From: Phycisphaerae bacterium
GTDB taxonomy: Bacteria; Planctomycetota; Phycisphaerae; Phycisphaerales; UBA1924
NCBI GenBank assembly: GCA_030432255.1
Contig: JAUIHS010000007.1
Location: forward strand, 1-64,000
Direction of reading: 5' to 3'
Length of the DNA stretch: 64,000 nt
How positions within the stretch are numbered: position 1 is the first letter of the stretch; every line of letters starts with the position of its first letter. The notes beneath the pieces were generated by a model. That model had not been told where the DNA came from. It saw only the letters and a list, made by a program, of their open reading frames with translations, and made no database searches. This document shows positions 27,866-36,335 of this stretch, one piece after another. The translations under genes and the position numbers were made by a program.

Positions 27866-28645
27866 ATGGACCCAATCATTCGAAGCAGCGAACAGCGCCG
27901 AGGCGTCGAGGTGTCGGCACCACATGGCGTTGAAGACGCCGAGCAGCGGCTGCGACTCCTGATTCACGAGATGTCCAACCTGATTGACGGTTCGATGCGA
28001 TCGCTCAACCACGTGCGGTCACAGATCGATGAACCGGACACCGAGGGTGGTGCGGAAGTGCGCATGCCCGATGTTTCTCTGGCACAACTGGGAAGGGTGG
28101 CGGCGACGCTGGAACAGATGGCGGACCTGCTGCGCAGCGCGACCGGGTCCCCGACCGTACCCCGGATTCGATCAGCGGCCCGAACGACCCAGGAACTGCT
28201 GGAGCAGGTCGTGGGATTCACGGGGCCGATCGCCGAGGATCGCGGGATCCGCATCGTGATGAGCGTGTCATCAGAGGCGAGCGGCGTGAGTGCACCACCG
28301 ATTGAGTCTGTTCTTCTGAACGTGATGCGCAACTCCGTGGATGCAATCGGACGTGGTGGGCGTATTGACGTTATTGCTTCGGTTGAAGGGACGTCAGAGG
28401 GAGATGAGGTTCTGCAACTGACGGTGCTGGACGACGGGTGCGGTCCGCCGGATGAGCCGGAGCGCCTGTTCGAGGCGGGTGTGACGACGCGCGTGGAAGG
28501 AACGGGACTCGGCTTATCGCTGTCCCGTCGGATCGTGGAGGAGCTTGGCGGCCGGATCACGTTGTCTTCCCGGTGGCCGGAGGCGTCCCTGGGTAGTGAT
28601 GCGTCCCGGCGTGGAGCCCGGGTTGAGATTCGCCTGCCGCTGTGA
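27866..28645 (+). CDS. Sensor histidine kinase (soluble, no membrane segment)
   Basis: 259 residues. An unusual phospho-acceptor helix LRLLIHEMSNLIDGSMRSL (HE-x-SN instead of HELRTP) is followed by a complete HATPase domain: N box LLNVMRNSVDAIGR, G1 DDGCGPPD and G2 GTGLGLSLSRRIVEELGG. There is no sensing domain or membrane helix, so the stimulus is probably cytosolic or relayed by a partner. ATG 27866 with AGGGA upstream is preferred over an upstream TTG in the terminator region. It lies 30 bp before an NtrC-type regulator, its likely partner. Confidence 0.87.
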   Translation: MDPIIRSSEQRRGVEVSAPHGVEDAEQRLRLLIHEMSNLIDGSMRSLNHVRSQIDEPDTEGGAEVRMPDVSLAQLGRVAATLEQMADLLRSATGSPTVPRIRSAARTTQELLEQVVGFTGPIAEDRGIRIVMSVSSEASGVSAPPIESVLLNVMRNSVDAIGRGGRIDVIASVEGTSEGDEVLQLTVLDDGCGPPDEPERLFEAGVTTRVEGTGLGLSLSRRIVEELGGRITLSSRWPEASLGSDASRRGARVEIRLPL

Positions 28646-28675
28646 GGCATTGACCCCTGAGAGGGGACCCCGGAT

Positions 28676-30145
28676 ATGTTGAAACTGAATCGAAGTGACG
28701 AAGTCCAGACGGCGTGCGAGCGCATCCTCGTGGTGGACGATGATCCGATCGTCGGTGAGTCTCTGCGCGATTTCCTGATCGCAGAGGGGTACGACGTATC
28801 GACGTGTCTCAATGGTGAAGAGGCGCTGGAGGCGCTCGCGGAAGCGGAGCGTACGGGTACCGAGGCGACGTCCCGGGTCCGGCCCTTCAACCTGGTGATC
28901 ACGGACTCGACCATGCCGGGCATGACTGGGCATGACCTGTTGTGCCGCGTTCGAGAGACGTACCCGGCCATCGTCTGCCTCATGCTCACTGGCTACGGGA
29001 CCATCGAGGCGGCCGTGGAGGCGATTCGCGACGGGGCCTTTGACTACCTGTCGAAGCCGATCGTGGATTCCGAACTGCGTATGGCTGTTCAGAAGGCGCT
29101 GAGGCAGCAGGCGCTGGTTGCAGAGAACACCCGCCTGCACTCCCAGTTGAGCCAGCGGTTCGGTCTTCGGAACCTCGTGGGTGGTGACTATCGCCTGGTC
29201 AAGGCTTTCGAACTCGTCGAAGCCGTTGCGCCGTCCAAGGCCACGGTCCTGATTACGGGTGAGTCGGGAACCGGCAAGTCCATGCTGGCGCGCACGATCC
29301 ACGCGCAGAGCAACCGACGCAACCAGCCCTTCGTCGAGATCCACTGCGGCAGTATTCCCGAGACGCTTCTTGAGTCCGAGCTCTTCGGTCATGTCAAGGG
29401 TGCGTTCACCGGGGCGCAGGCTGACAAGCAGGGACGCTTCCTGGCCGCTGACGGCGGGACGATCTTCATTGATGAGATCAATTCAGCATCACCTGCCATG
29501 CAGATGAAGCTGCTGCGTGTCCTGCAGGAGAGACGCTTCGAGCCGGTGGGTTCAACCGAGACGATCGAGGTCGATGTGCGCGTCGTGCTTGCGACCAACC
29601 AGTCCCTGGAGAAGCTGGTCGCACAGGGGCGGTTCCGTATGGACCTCTTCTACCGCATCAACGTTGTGCAGTTCGAACTTCCTCCGCTGCGCGATCGACT
29701 CAATGACATTCCGCTGCTGGCGGAACACTTCATCGAGAAGTACTGCCGCGAGCATGAAAAGCTCGTCACCGGCATTTCAACGGAGGCGATGCAGTCGCTC
29801 CAGCGCTATCCCTACCCGGGCAACGTGCGGGAACTTGAGAACGCGATTGAACGGGCGGTGGTGCTCTCCCGGCGTCCGACGATCGAACTGGCGGACCTGC
29901 CTCCGAACATCCAGGATCAGTCCGCCCCGATGATCCGCCCCGGGGATCAGGAGGGCCCGATTGAGGACGGGCCCTGGGAACCGATTCCGCTCAGCGAGGC
30001 GCTCAAGGAACCGGAGAAACGCATCATCGTCAAGGCGCTGGAAGCCAATGGCTGGAACCGCCAGGCAACCGCCGACCAGTTGCAGATCAACCGGACCACC
30101 CTCTACAAGAAGATGAAGCAGTACGGCCTCGGGGAAACCGGTTGA
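28676..30145 (+). CDS. Sigma-54-dependent response regulator, NtrC family
   Basis: 489 residues in three parts. Receiver (about 14-140): ILVVDDDPIVGES, phospho-acceptor Asp in LVITDSTMPGMTG, LTGYGT and YLSKPI. AAA+ domain (about 165-395): Walker A GESGTGKS, the sigma-54 contact loop GAFTGA, Walker B IFIDEINSASPAMQ, and RMDLFYRINVVQFELPPLRDR. Fis-type HTH at the C-terminus: NRQATADQLQINRTTLYKKM. Activates RNA polymerase with sigma-54 when phosphorylated, probably by the kinase 30 bp upstream. A long 30-residue acidic/proline linker joins the AAA+ and HTH parts. Target genes unknown; I saw no clear -24/-12 site in nearby gaps. Confidence 0.95.
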   Translation: MLKLNRSDEVQTACERILVVDDDPIVGESLRDFLIAEGYDVSTCLNGEEALEALAEAERTGTEATSRVRPFNLVITDSTMPGMTGHDLLCRVRETYPAIVCLMLTGYGTIEAAVEAIRDGAFDYLSKPIVDSELRMAVQKALRQQALVAENTRLHSQLSQRFGLRNLVGGDYRLVKAFELVEAVAPSKATVLITGESGTGKSMLARTIHAQSNRRNQPFVEIHCGSIPETLLESELFGHVKGAFTGAQADKQGRFLAADGGTIFIDEINSASPAMQMKLLRVLQERRFEPVGSTETIEVDVRVVLATNQSLEKLVAQGRFRMDLFYRINVVQFELPPLRDRLNDIPLLAEHFIEKYCREHEKLVTGISTEAMQSLQRYPYPGNVRELENAIERAVVLSRRPTIELADLPPNIQDQSAPMIRPGDQEGPIEDGPWEPIPLSEALKEPEKRIIVKALEANGWNRQATADQLQINRTTLYKKMKQYGLGETG

Positions 30146-30187
30146 ACCATTCGGCGAGCACACGCAACAGTGCTGTAGAATGATGCC

Positions 30188-32425
30188 ATGAAGAGCGTCA
30201 AGGCAGGCGGTGGTTTCCCGGCGATCTGGTACACGGTGCGCAAGGCGCGGGATGCCGGGCGCGGACCCTTCGGACTTCGGACGGTTCGCGGCGTCATCAG
30301 CATGTACTCGGCGCTTCGGTCGCGGAATGCCTGCAAGACCTGCGCTCTTGGTATGGGTGGGCGGCAGGGGGGGATGGTCAACGAGCGCGGTCGCTTTCCC
30401 GAGGTCTGCAAGAAGTCGGTGCAGGCGATGGCGGCGGATCTCCAGGGCGGCCTGCCGCCGCACTTCTTTGATCCTCGGCATGGCGGCTTTGACTTCGAGC
30501 ATCTCAAACGCCTGACGCCGCGGGAACTGGAGTTGTCCGGCCGCCTGACGCGGCCGCTGTACGCCGGCCCGGGCGATGCGAGTTACCGGGAGATTCCGTG
30601 GGACGACGCCATCGAACTGGTAGCGGAGCGGATGGTGGCTGCGGATCCCGATCGATCATTCTTCTACTTCAGCGGTCGCAGTTCCAACGAGGCGGGCTTC
30701 CTGCTGCAACTGGTGGCTCGGCTGTACGGCACCAACAACGTCAACAACTGCTCGTACTACTGTCATCAGGCCTCGGGCGTCGGCCTGAGTTCGGTGACGG
30801 GATCCGGCACTGCGACAGTCGTGCTGGAAGATCTGGATCATGCCGACCTGGTCTTCCTGGTGGGAGGCAATCCGGCATCGAACCATCCCCGTCTGATGCG
30901 TACGCTCGTCGATCTGAGGCGTCGCGGCGGACGCGTGATCGTGATCAACCCGCTGCACGAGACTGGCCTCGTTCGGTTCAAGGTCCCCTCGGATCCGGTG
31001 AGCCTGCTCTTCGGATCACAGATCGCGGATCAGTACATCAAGCCGCATATCGGCGGCGACATTGCTCTGTTGACAGGCATCGCCAAGCGGGTGCTGGAGC
31101 GAGACGGTGCCGATCTGGACTTCCTGTCACAGGCATGTGATGGCTGGCCCGAACTCCGGGAGCGCCTGGAAGCCCTGGCGTGGTCCGAGATCGTCGAGGG
31201 ATGCGGCGTGTCGCAGGCAGAGATCGACGAAATCACGACGATGTATCTTGAGTCGAAGCGCACGATCTTTGCGTGGGCGATGGGCATCACTCACCATGAG
31301 CATGGCGTGCAGAACGTTCAGGCGATCGCCAACCTCGCAATGATGCGCGGCATGCTCGGGAAGCCGGGCGTGGGACTGTTGCCGCTTCGCGGCCACTCCA
31401 ATGTCCAGGGCATCGGTTCGATGGGCGTGGTACCGCAGCTCAAGGAGGCTGTGCTTGAGCGACTGGAGTCCGAGTTTGACGTCACGATGCCGCGGACGCC
31501 GGGCCTCGACACCATGGCATGCATGGAACGTGCGAACGAGGGCGGGATCGACTTTTCGTGGCTGCTGGGTGGTAACCTCTACGGCTCCAATCCTGATGCT
31601 GCGTTTGCAAGCAGCGCTCTGGGGCGTATCGGATTCTCAGTGCAGTTGAGCACGACGCTCAACACGGGTCACATGCATGGCCGCGCCCGTGAGCAGTTGA
31701 TTCTCCCGGTACTGGCTCGTGACGAAGAATCTCAATCGACAACGCAGGAGTCCATGTTCAATTTCGTTCGACTGAGCGAGGGCGGGAAGGCGCGGCACTC
31801 AGGCCCGCGGAGCGAGGTCAGCGTCATCTCGTCGATTGCGAAGCGTGTGCTCGGAACTGACCCGGTGGATTTCTCGCTGATGGAAGATCACGGCACGATT
31901 CGCGAGGCGATTGGTCGGATCATCCCGGGCTATCAAGCGATCGGGACGATCAGCAAGGGTGGCAGAGAATTCCAGATCGATGGTCGGACGTTTCATGAAC
32001 CGAGATTCGCAACCTCGTCCGGACGGGCGCAGTTGCATGTGGTCGACCTGCCGCGGCTCGATCTGGCGCCTGATGAGCTTCGACTGATGACTGTTCGAAG
32101 TGAGGGACAGTTCAATACGGTGGTCTACGAGGAGCACGATCTCTATCGCGGCCAGGAACGGCGCGATGTGATCCTGATGAACGAACTGGACATGCAGCGT
32201 TTCGGACTTGCACTCAATGATCGCGTGACGGTTTCCAGTGCGACTGGCGAGATGCACAGCATTCTCGTCCGTTCATATGACATTCGGGAGGGCAACGCCT
32301 GCATGTACTTCCCGGAGTCGAATGTGCTGGTGCCGCGGGCGGTGGATCCGAAGAGTGCCACCCCGAGTTTCAAGTCGGTGCGCATCCGTGTGCGAAGGGA
32401 ACGGAAACTGCCGGTCATGGGTTGA
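30188..32425 (+). CDS. FdhF/YdeP family molybdopterin oxidoreductase
   Basis: 745 residues. A member of the bis-MGD oxidoreductase superfamily, closest in pattern to E. coli YdeP: the segment NNCSYYCHQASGVGLSSVTG, then VLEDLDHADLVFLVGGNPASNHPRLM and HGVQNVQAIANLAMMRGMLG, GLLPLRGHSNVQGIGSMGV. N-terminal cysteines C49-x2-C52 and C74 could hold an iron-sulfur centre, fewer than the four of formate dehydrogenase. Cytoplasmic, no Tat signal seen. The substrate is unknown; YdeP was tied to acid resistance in E. coli, but the formate dehydrogenase label often given is unproven. It follows the NtrC-type regulator by 42 bp and could be its target. Confidence 0.88.
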   Translation: MKSVKAGGGFPAIWYTVRKARDAGRGPFGLRTVRGVISMYSALRSRNACKTCALGMGGRQGGMVNERGRFPEVCKKSVQAMAADLQGGLPPHFFDPRHGGFDFEHLKRLTPRELELSGRLTRPLYAGPGDASYREIPWDDAIELVAERMVAADPDRSFFYFSGRSSNEAGFLLQLVARLYGTNNVNNCSYYCHQASGVGLSSVTGSGTATVVLEDLDHADLVFLVGGNPASNHPRLMRTLVDLRRRGGRVIVINPLHETGLVRFKVPSDPVSLLFGSQIADQYIKPHIGGDIALLTGIAKRVLERDGADLDFLSQACDGWPELRERLEALAWSEIVEGCGVSQAEIDEITTMYLESKRTIFAWAMGITHHEHGVQNVQAIANLAMMRGMLGKPGVGLLPLRGHSNVQGIGSMGVVPQLKEAVLERLESEFDVTMPRTPGLDTMACMERANEGGIDFSWLLGGNLYGSNPDAAFASSALGRIGFSVQLSTTLNTGHMHGRAREQLILPVLARDEESQSTTQESMFNFVRLSEGGKARHSGPRSEVSVISSIAKRVLGTDPVDFSLMEDHGTIREAIGRIIPGYQAIGTISKGGREFQIDGRTFHEPRFATSSGRAQLHVVDLPRLDLAPDELRLMTVRSEGQFNTVVYEEHDLYRGQERRDVILMNELDMQRFGLALNDRVTVSSATGEMHSILVRSYDIREGNACMYFPESNVLVPRAVDPKSATPSFKSVRIRVRRERKLPVMG

Positions 32426-32428
32426 CGG

Positions 32429-33025
32429 TCAGTTGGATCGCCCGCGCCAGTCCTCCACGGTCATCGCCCACCGTTCGTGGTCGCACCAGCATCCATCGAT
32501 CTTGAGATACCGGGGCGAGAATCCTTCCTTGCGGAATCCGCAGCGCCGGATCAGGCTGATGGACGCCCGGTTGTGCGGCTGGATGTTCGCCTCGATCCGA
32601 TGGAGGCCGAGTTCGTCGAAAGCGAAGTGCAGCGCGAGCGGTATGGCCTCGGTCATGTAGCCGTTGCCCTGACTGTGAACATCGACCCAGTAGCCGCAGA
32701 ACGCCTGCTGCAGGACCCCCCGGATGATCTCGCCGAAGTTGACGGCACCGACAATCTCGCCGGTTGTCGTGAGGCACACCAGGAAGCGGGCACGATTCTC
32801 GGTTCTGGCTGTTGCGATGAGCCGATCGAAGGCATCGTCAGCATAGGCATCGACGCCCGCGGGCGGACGCGGGTTCCAGGGCTCATGGAATGCTCGGCTG
32901 CGGCGAAGCACGTGCAGGAACTCGTCCCGATCCCGCGGGAGCGGGTGACGGATGAACACGCGCTCACCTGTGCCGGTCGCATGCTCCAGTCCTCGGAGTC
33001 CGACGCGGTCAGTCGCCTCCGACAT
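32429..33025 (-). CDS. GNAT family N-acetyltransferase, RimJ/RimL type
   Basis: 198 residues. Contains the acetyl-CoA-binding region (CGYWVDVHSQGNGYMTEAIP) followed by FDELGLHRIEANIQPHNRAS and LIRRCGFRKEG, typical of ribosomal-protein acetyltransferases RimJ/RimL. Substrate unknown. ATG 33025 gives MSEATDRVGLRGLEH; upstream extension would run into the yjbQ coding region with non-protein-like composition. It overlaps yjbQ by 17 bp, implying one transcript, and converges with the oxidoreductase gene (3 bp between stops). Confidence 0.88.
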   Translation of the reverse strand: MSEATDRVGLRGLEHATGTGERVFIRHPLPRDRDEFLHVLRRSRAFHEPWNPRPPAGVDAYADDAFDRLIATARTENRARFLVCLTTTGEIVGAVNFGEIIRGVLQQAFCGYWVDVHSQGNGYMTEAIPLALHFAFDELGLHRIEANIQPHNRASISLIRRCGFRKEGFSPRYLKIDGCWCDHERWAMTVEDWRGRSN

Positions 33026-33419
33026 GGATAACCACCTGTCGAGAATGTGGTCGCACACGGTGCTCCCAGAGGTAGATGCCCTGCCATGTTCCAAGTGCCA
33101 GTTGAGATGCCACGACCGGGATCCCGAGGCTGGTTGCCGTCAGGGCGGCCTTGATGTGGGACGGCATGTCATCCGGTCCTTCCATCGTGTGCGTGAAGTG
33201 CGGATCTTCCTCCGGGACCAGGCGGCGGATCCACTGCTCAAGGTCGTACCGCGCCGACGGATCGGCATTTTCCTGGATCGTCAGGCTCGCAGAGGTATGC
33301 CGAACGAAGAGCGTGCACAACCCGGTTTCAATGCGGGACTCGCGCACGCATCCACGAACCGCATCGGTGAACTCGTGCAGGCCCTGTCCCCGGGTCTGGA
33401 TGGTGAGTGTCTGAATCAT
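33009..33419 (-). CDS. yjbQ: YjbQ/UPF0047 family protein
   Basis: 136 residues covering the whole family. LFVRHTSASLTIQENADPS and GTWQGIYLWEHRV are the conserved motifs; the His and Glu residues in them line a presumed active site. E. coli YjbQ has weak thiamin-phosphate synthase activity, and the family is widely conserved, but its real role is unclear. It lies upstream of and overlaps the GNAT gene on the minus strand. Confidence 0.92.
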   Translation of the reverse strand: MIQTLTIQTRGQGLHEFTDAVRGCVRESRIETGLCTLFVRHTSASLTIQENADPSARYDLEQWIRRLVPEEDPHFTHTMEGPDDMPSHIKAALTATSLGIPVVASQLALGTWQGIYLWEHRVRPHSRQVVIHVGGD

Positions 33420-33446
33420 GCGCCGGCTGTTCCCGGCCTCATCGTA

Positions 33447-33827
33447 TCACGCGGCGCTTGTATGAGTCGAGTGATGCAGGAGCAGAGACAGGCTGGACGC
33501 AATGTGCACCGCGTTAAACGTCAGCATCTCGATGTGCCGTGCTCCCAGGCTGTCGAGTTCGCGCCGCTCCGGGGCGGGGAGATCGATGCACGTGACCATG
33601 ACGGGAAGGCTCCAGCCGTCGCATCGCAGGGTGCGGACAATCTCGATGGCGCTCATGCCGGGAAGCGACAGGTTCAGCACGATGGCGTCAGCCGGTTCGG
33701 CCTGGATGGCACGGAAGACATCGGCCGCGTGAAGCACGTCAATCACCCGATGGCCGGAGGCCTCCAGTGCGGTGCGGAGTGTCGTCCGTGCGTGTCGGGA
33801 GTCGTTTGCAATCAGAACGGTCGCCAT
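33447..33827 (-). CDS. Stand-alone pseudo-receiver domain lacking the phospho-acceptor Asp
   Basis: 126 residues, one CheY-like domain with nothing attached. The fold follows receivers (TVLIANDSRHARTTLRTAL, AIVLNLSLPGMSAIEIVRTL, PVMVTC, LGARHIEML). But the phospho-acceptor position reads VLN-LSLPG (Asn for Asp), the acidic pair is ND instead of DD, and the conserved Lys before the last strand is missing (Leu). It is unlikely to be phosphorylated by the usual route and may act as a scaffold or ligand-binding module. ATG 33827 is placed by GAGGT upstream; an ATG-like start 27 bp earlier lacks one. Confidence 0.85.
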   Translation of the reverse strand: MATVLIANDSRHARTTLRTALEASGHRVIDVLHAADVFRAIQAEPADAIVLNLSLPGMSAIEIVRTLRCDGWSLPVMVTCIDLPAPERRELDSLGARHIEMLTFNAVHIASSLSLLLHHSTHTSAA

Positions 33828-33921
33828 GCTCACCTCAGTTCCAGATTGGAGCATCGGGCCGAGGCGATGGTCGACTTGCGTGGTTCGAGCCGGAGCGTCG
33901 AAGCTGCGGAGTTATCGGTGC

Positions 33922-34884
33922 TCAGGCATAGACTTCCATCATGACGCGCCGTGTCGGCTTCACCTGTTTGTGGATCATCCGGCGCGTCCACTCGTCGATT
34001 CCGGCCCTGGTGTCGTCATCGATGTGCAGGTACTGCGCCAGGACATCCGGTGGCAGGCAGCGTGTGAGTTCCTGGAAGATGCCGATTTCCATGCCGGCGA
34101 TACCGCAGATGTAGATGAGCGTCCGCTCGCTCGCGAGGAGCGGTCCGAGCTGGTCGATGTCAGCGGGAATCCGACCCTGGACGTACATGCGGTCCTTCCC
34201 GTCTTCCTGCCCCTGACGACTGAGCGCCGTGTGGTACGAGAAGTTCTCGTGCGTGGTCGCAAGGGCTCGGAACTGGTCGTCGTAGATCAGGTCGGTCGCG
34301 TAGGGTGCGCCCATCATCAGCGCAATGCGACTTTGAGCGTCGGCTTGCAGCAGTTCGAGCGCCATACCCCGGAACGGGGCGATCCCTGTGCCGGTTGCAA
34401 TGAAGACGTAATCGTGATCCGCCGGGTTTTCCGGGAGGACGAAGCGCTTGCCGGCCGGACCCGTGACGGTGATTTCGTCTCCGGGTCGGGCGTCGCAGAG
34501 GAAATTGGACGCCACCCCGAGAAACAGGCTGTGATCGTCCCAGTGTTCGTCGATGGTCCGCTTGACCGTGGTGGAGACGATATGGCCCTGACCATCCTCG
34601 CCGGCAGCGGGGGAGGCGAGGGAATAGAGGCGCACCTTGTGAGTCTTGCCGTTGGCATCGACACCCGGGGGGATGACACCGATGGACTGCCCCGGCACGC
34701 ACTTCCCGACGAGGTCCGTACCGCTGATGTCGATCTCAAGGTGCCTCACGAATCCGGCTGCCTTGCGGCTGGCCGTACACACTTCGTTCTTCGTGATCAC
34801 AGCCTTGCCGGGATTGGTCGGCTTGTAGACATGCATCACGACTTCCTGCAAGGTCGGTTCGTTCGGTACGCTGGTGTCACTCAT
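33922..34884 (-). CDS. Plant-type ferredoxin-NADP+ reductase
   Basis: 320 residues. FAD domain: VRLYSLASP (FAD/flavin ring), GHIVSTTVKR, SNFLCDARPGDEITVTGPAG; NADP domain: FIATGTGIAPFRGMALELL, MMGAPYATDLIYDDQF, YICGIAGMEIGI. It ends RRVMMEVYA, with the near-C-terminal Tyr typical of chloroplast/cyanobacterial FNR. It transfers electrons between NADPH and ferredoxin or flavodoxin. The ALDH gene lies 42 bp upstream on the same strand, so they may be co-transcribed. No ferredoxin gene is seen nearby. Confident of the family. Confidence 0.92.
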   Translation of the reverse strand: MSDTSVPNEPTLQEVVMHVYKPTNPGKAVITKNEVCTASRKAAGFVRHLEIDISGTDLVGKCVPGQSIGVIPPGVDANGKTHKVRLYSLASPAAGEDGQGHIVSTTVKRTIDEHWDDHSLFLGVASNFLCDARPGDEITVTGPAGKRFVLPENPADHDYVFIATGTGIAPFRGMALELLQADAQSRIALMMGAPYATDLIYDDQFRALATTHENFSYHTALSRQGQEDGKDRMYVQGRIPADIDQLGPLLASERTLIYICGIAGMEIGIFQELTRCLPPDVLAQYLHIDDDTRAGIDEWTRRMIHKQVKPTRRVMMEVYA

Positions 34885-34909
34885 GACAGAGAATGTAGCC
34901 GCTTCCGGC

Positions 34910-34928
34910 GATCACCGCACGGGTGATC
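34910..34928 (-). other. Hairpin overlapping the ALDH stop codon
   Basis: GATCACC-CGTGC-GGTGATC on the minus strand is a perfect 7-bp stem overlapping the aldehyde dehydrogenase stop, 25 bp before the FNR start. It may lower FNR readthrough or stabilise the upstream mRNA; no T tract. Confidence 0.35.
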
Positions 34929-36279
34929 AGCCGGGTTCGCTGATGACACGCACCTGGCAGAACTGCCGATGCCCTTCCGTGGAGTGATGGAACCCGTATC
35001 CGCTCTCCCCGGCGCCCACCCAGGGTGTGTTGGGTGCGCCGCCCAGGCCGCGATTGACTCCGATCATGCCTGCCGTGAGCGACCGGGCGACCCGATGGGC
35101 ATGGGCCTCCTCACCGAAGACGACTGCACCCAGCCCGAAGGGTGTGTCGTTCGCCAGCCGGATAGTCTCGTCATCGTTCGCGACGGGGAGGATGCACGCC
35201 ACAGGGCCGAAGGTCTCTTCGCGGGCGATGTCCATGGCGTGCGTGACTCCGGTGAGAATCGTCGGGGCAATCCAGTGGTCGTCCTTCACTTGTCCACCAC
35301 AGAGCACTCCGGCACCCGCTTCGGTGGCGTCACTGATCTGACGCATGACGTGATCACGCTGGCCGTGGTTGATCATGGGGCCGATCTGGGTCGCTTCCGA
35401 CAGGCCATCGCCGATCAGCAGCGCCTGGGTCTCGCGGAGCATCGCATCAAGGAACGGCTCCATGACACGCTCGTTCACGTAGATGCGCTCAGTGCTGACG
35501 CAAACCTGTCCGGCGTTGCGGAAGGCATTGCGCGCTGCGAAGGCCGCGGCGGCCGGGATATCCGCTCCCTCAAGCACGATCAGCGGGTCCTTCCCACCCA
35601 GTTCGAGGATGACGCGCTTCAGCCCGGCTGAAGCCGCGGCGAGAATGTGCTTCCCCGCTTCGCGCGATCCGGTGAACGTGATGAGGTCGACGTCGGCGGC
35701 GACGAGAGCGCGTCCCTGGGCCTCATCGCCATGCACGACATTGAGAAGGTCCTTCGGGAGTCGTTCGTTGAGCGTATCGACGTACGCCTGTGCGATGAGT
35801 GGTGTTTCCTCGGAGGGTTTCAGCACCACGGCATTCCCCGCCATCAACGCCGGGATGACATGCCAGTGCGGCATCATCATGGGGAAGTTCCACGGTGTGA
35901 TCGCGGCGCAGACTCCGAGCGGGTCATAGTGGATCGTCGAACGAACGTTGTTCCCCTCGCGGCGTACCGGCCGGATGGCGTCGCTGATCTCGGCGACGGT
36001 CTCTCGCACATCGCTGCACGCCTGGACTTCGCCGATGCCTTCCCGAAGCGGTTTCCCCATTTCCTTCGTCAGCAGTGTGCCAAGTTCGTCAGCCCGGTCC
36101 GCGAGGCCCGATGCCGCCTCGATGATGATGCGTGCCCGCTCCTCGGGCGTCGTACGGGCCCAGGGCGCCTGAGCCGCCCTGGCATCTCTGACGATGCCAG
36201 CGATGGCGTCCACCGGGGTGACGGGAACATCGCCGATGGGCAGGCCTGTGGCGGGATTGCGTGATTCGAGTCGAGACAT
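34927..36279 (-). CDS. NAD(P)-dependent aldehyde dehydrogenase, succinate-semialdehyde-like
   Basis: 450 residues. Starts SRNPATGLPIGDVPVTP, then PWNFPMMMPHWHVIPALMAGN, LELGGKDPLIV (general base Glu), FRNAGQVCVSTERIYV (catalytic Cys) and EETFGPVACI, with the C-terminal PNTPWVGAGESGYGF. The N-terminal beginning and size (450 rather than about 480) place it near the short succinate-semialdehyde/GabD2 group, but substrate is not certain. ATG 36279 has AGGAG about 10 bases upstream and aligns with family starts; the longer frame overlaps the divergent hrpA. It diverges from hrpA by 56 bp. Confidence 0.9.
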   Translation of the reverse strand: MSRLESRNPATGLPIGDVPVTPVDAIAGIVRDARAAQAPWARTTPEERARIIIEAASGLADRADELGTLLTKEMGKPLREGIGEVQACSDVRETVAEISDAIRPVRREGNNVRSTIHYDPLGVCAAITPWNFPMMMPHWHVIPALMAGNAVVLKPSEETPLIAQAYVDTLNERLPKDLLNVVHGDEAQGRALVAADVDLITFTGSREAGKHILAAASAGLKRVILELGGKDPLIVLEGADIPAAAAFAARNAFRNAGQVCVSTERIYVNERVMEPFLDAMLRETQALLIGDGLSEATQIGPMINHGQRDHVMRQISDATEAGAGVLCGGQVKDDHWIAPTILTGVTHAMDIAREETFGPVACILPVANDDETIRLANDTPFGLGAVVFGEEAHAHRVARSLTAGMIGVNRGLGGAPNTPWVGAGESGYGFHHSTEGHRQFCQVRVISEPG

Positions 36280-36335
36280 GGCTTCCGGCTCCTGACTGCG
36301 GAATGAGTTCGGAGACGTACAATACGCGGCTCGCG

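Noticed and set aside
26852-30145. Sigma-54 promoter upstream of the NtrC-type operon
   Set aside because: I saw no TGGCAC-N5-TTGC-like spacing in the gap 27665-27865 or in 30146-30187.
30188-32425. Formate dehydrogenase alpha subunit
   Set aside because: Pattern fits YdeP rather than FdhF: three N-terminal Cys rather than the four-Cys cluster motif and no selenocysteine or Cys site in the expected VCH or VUH context.
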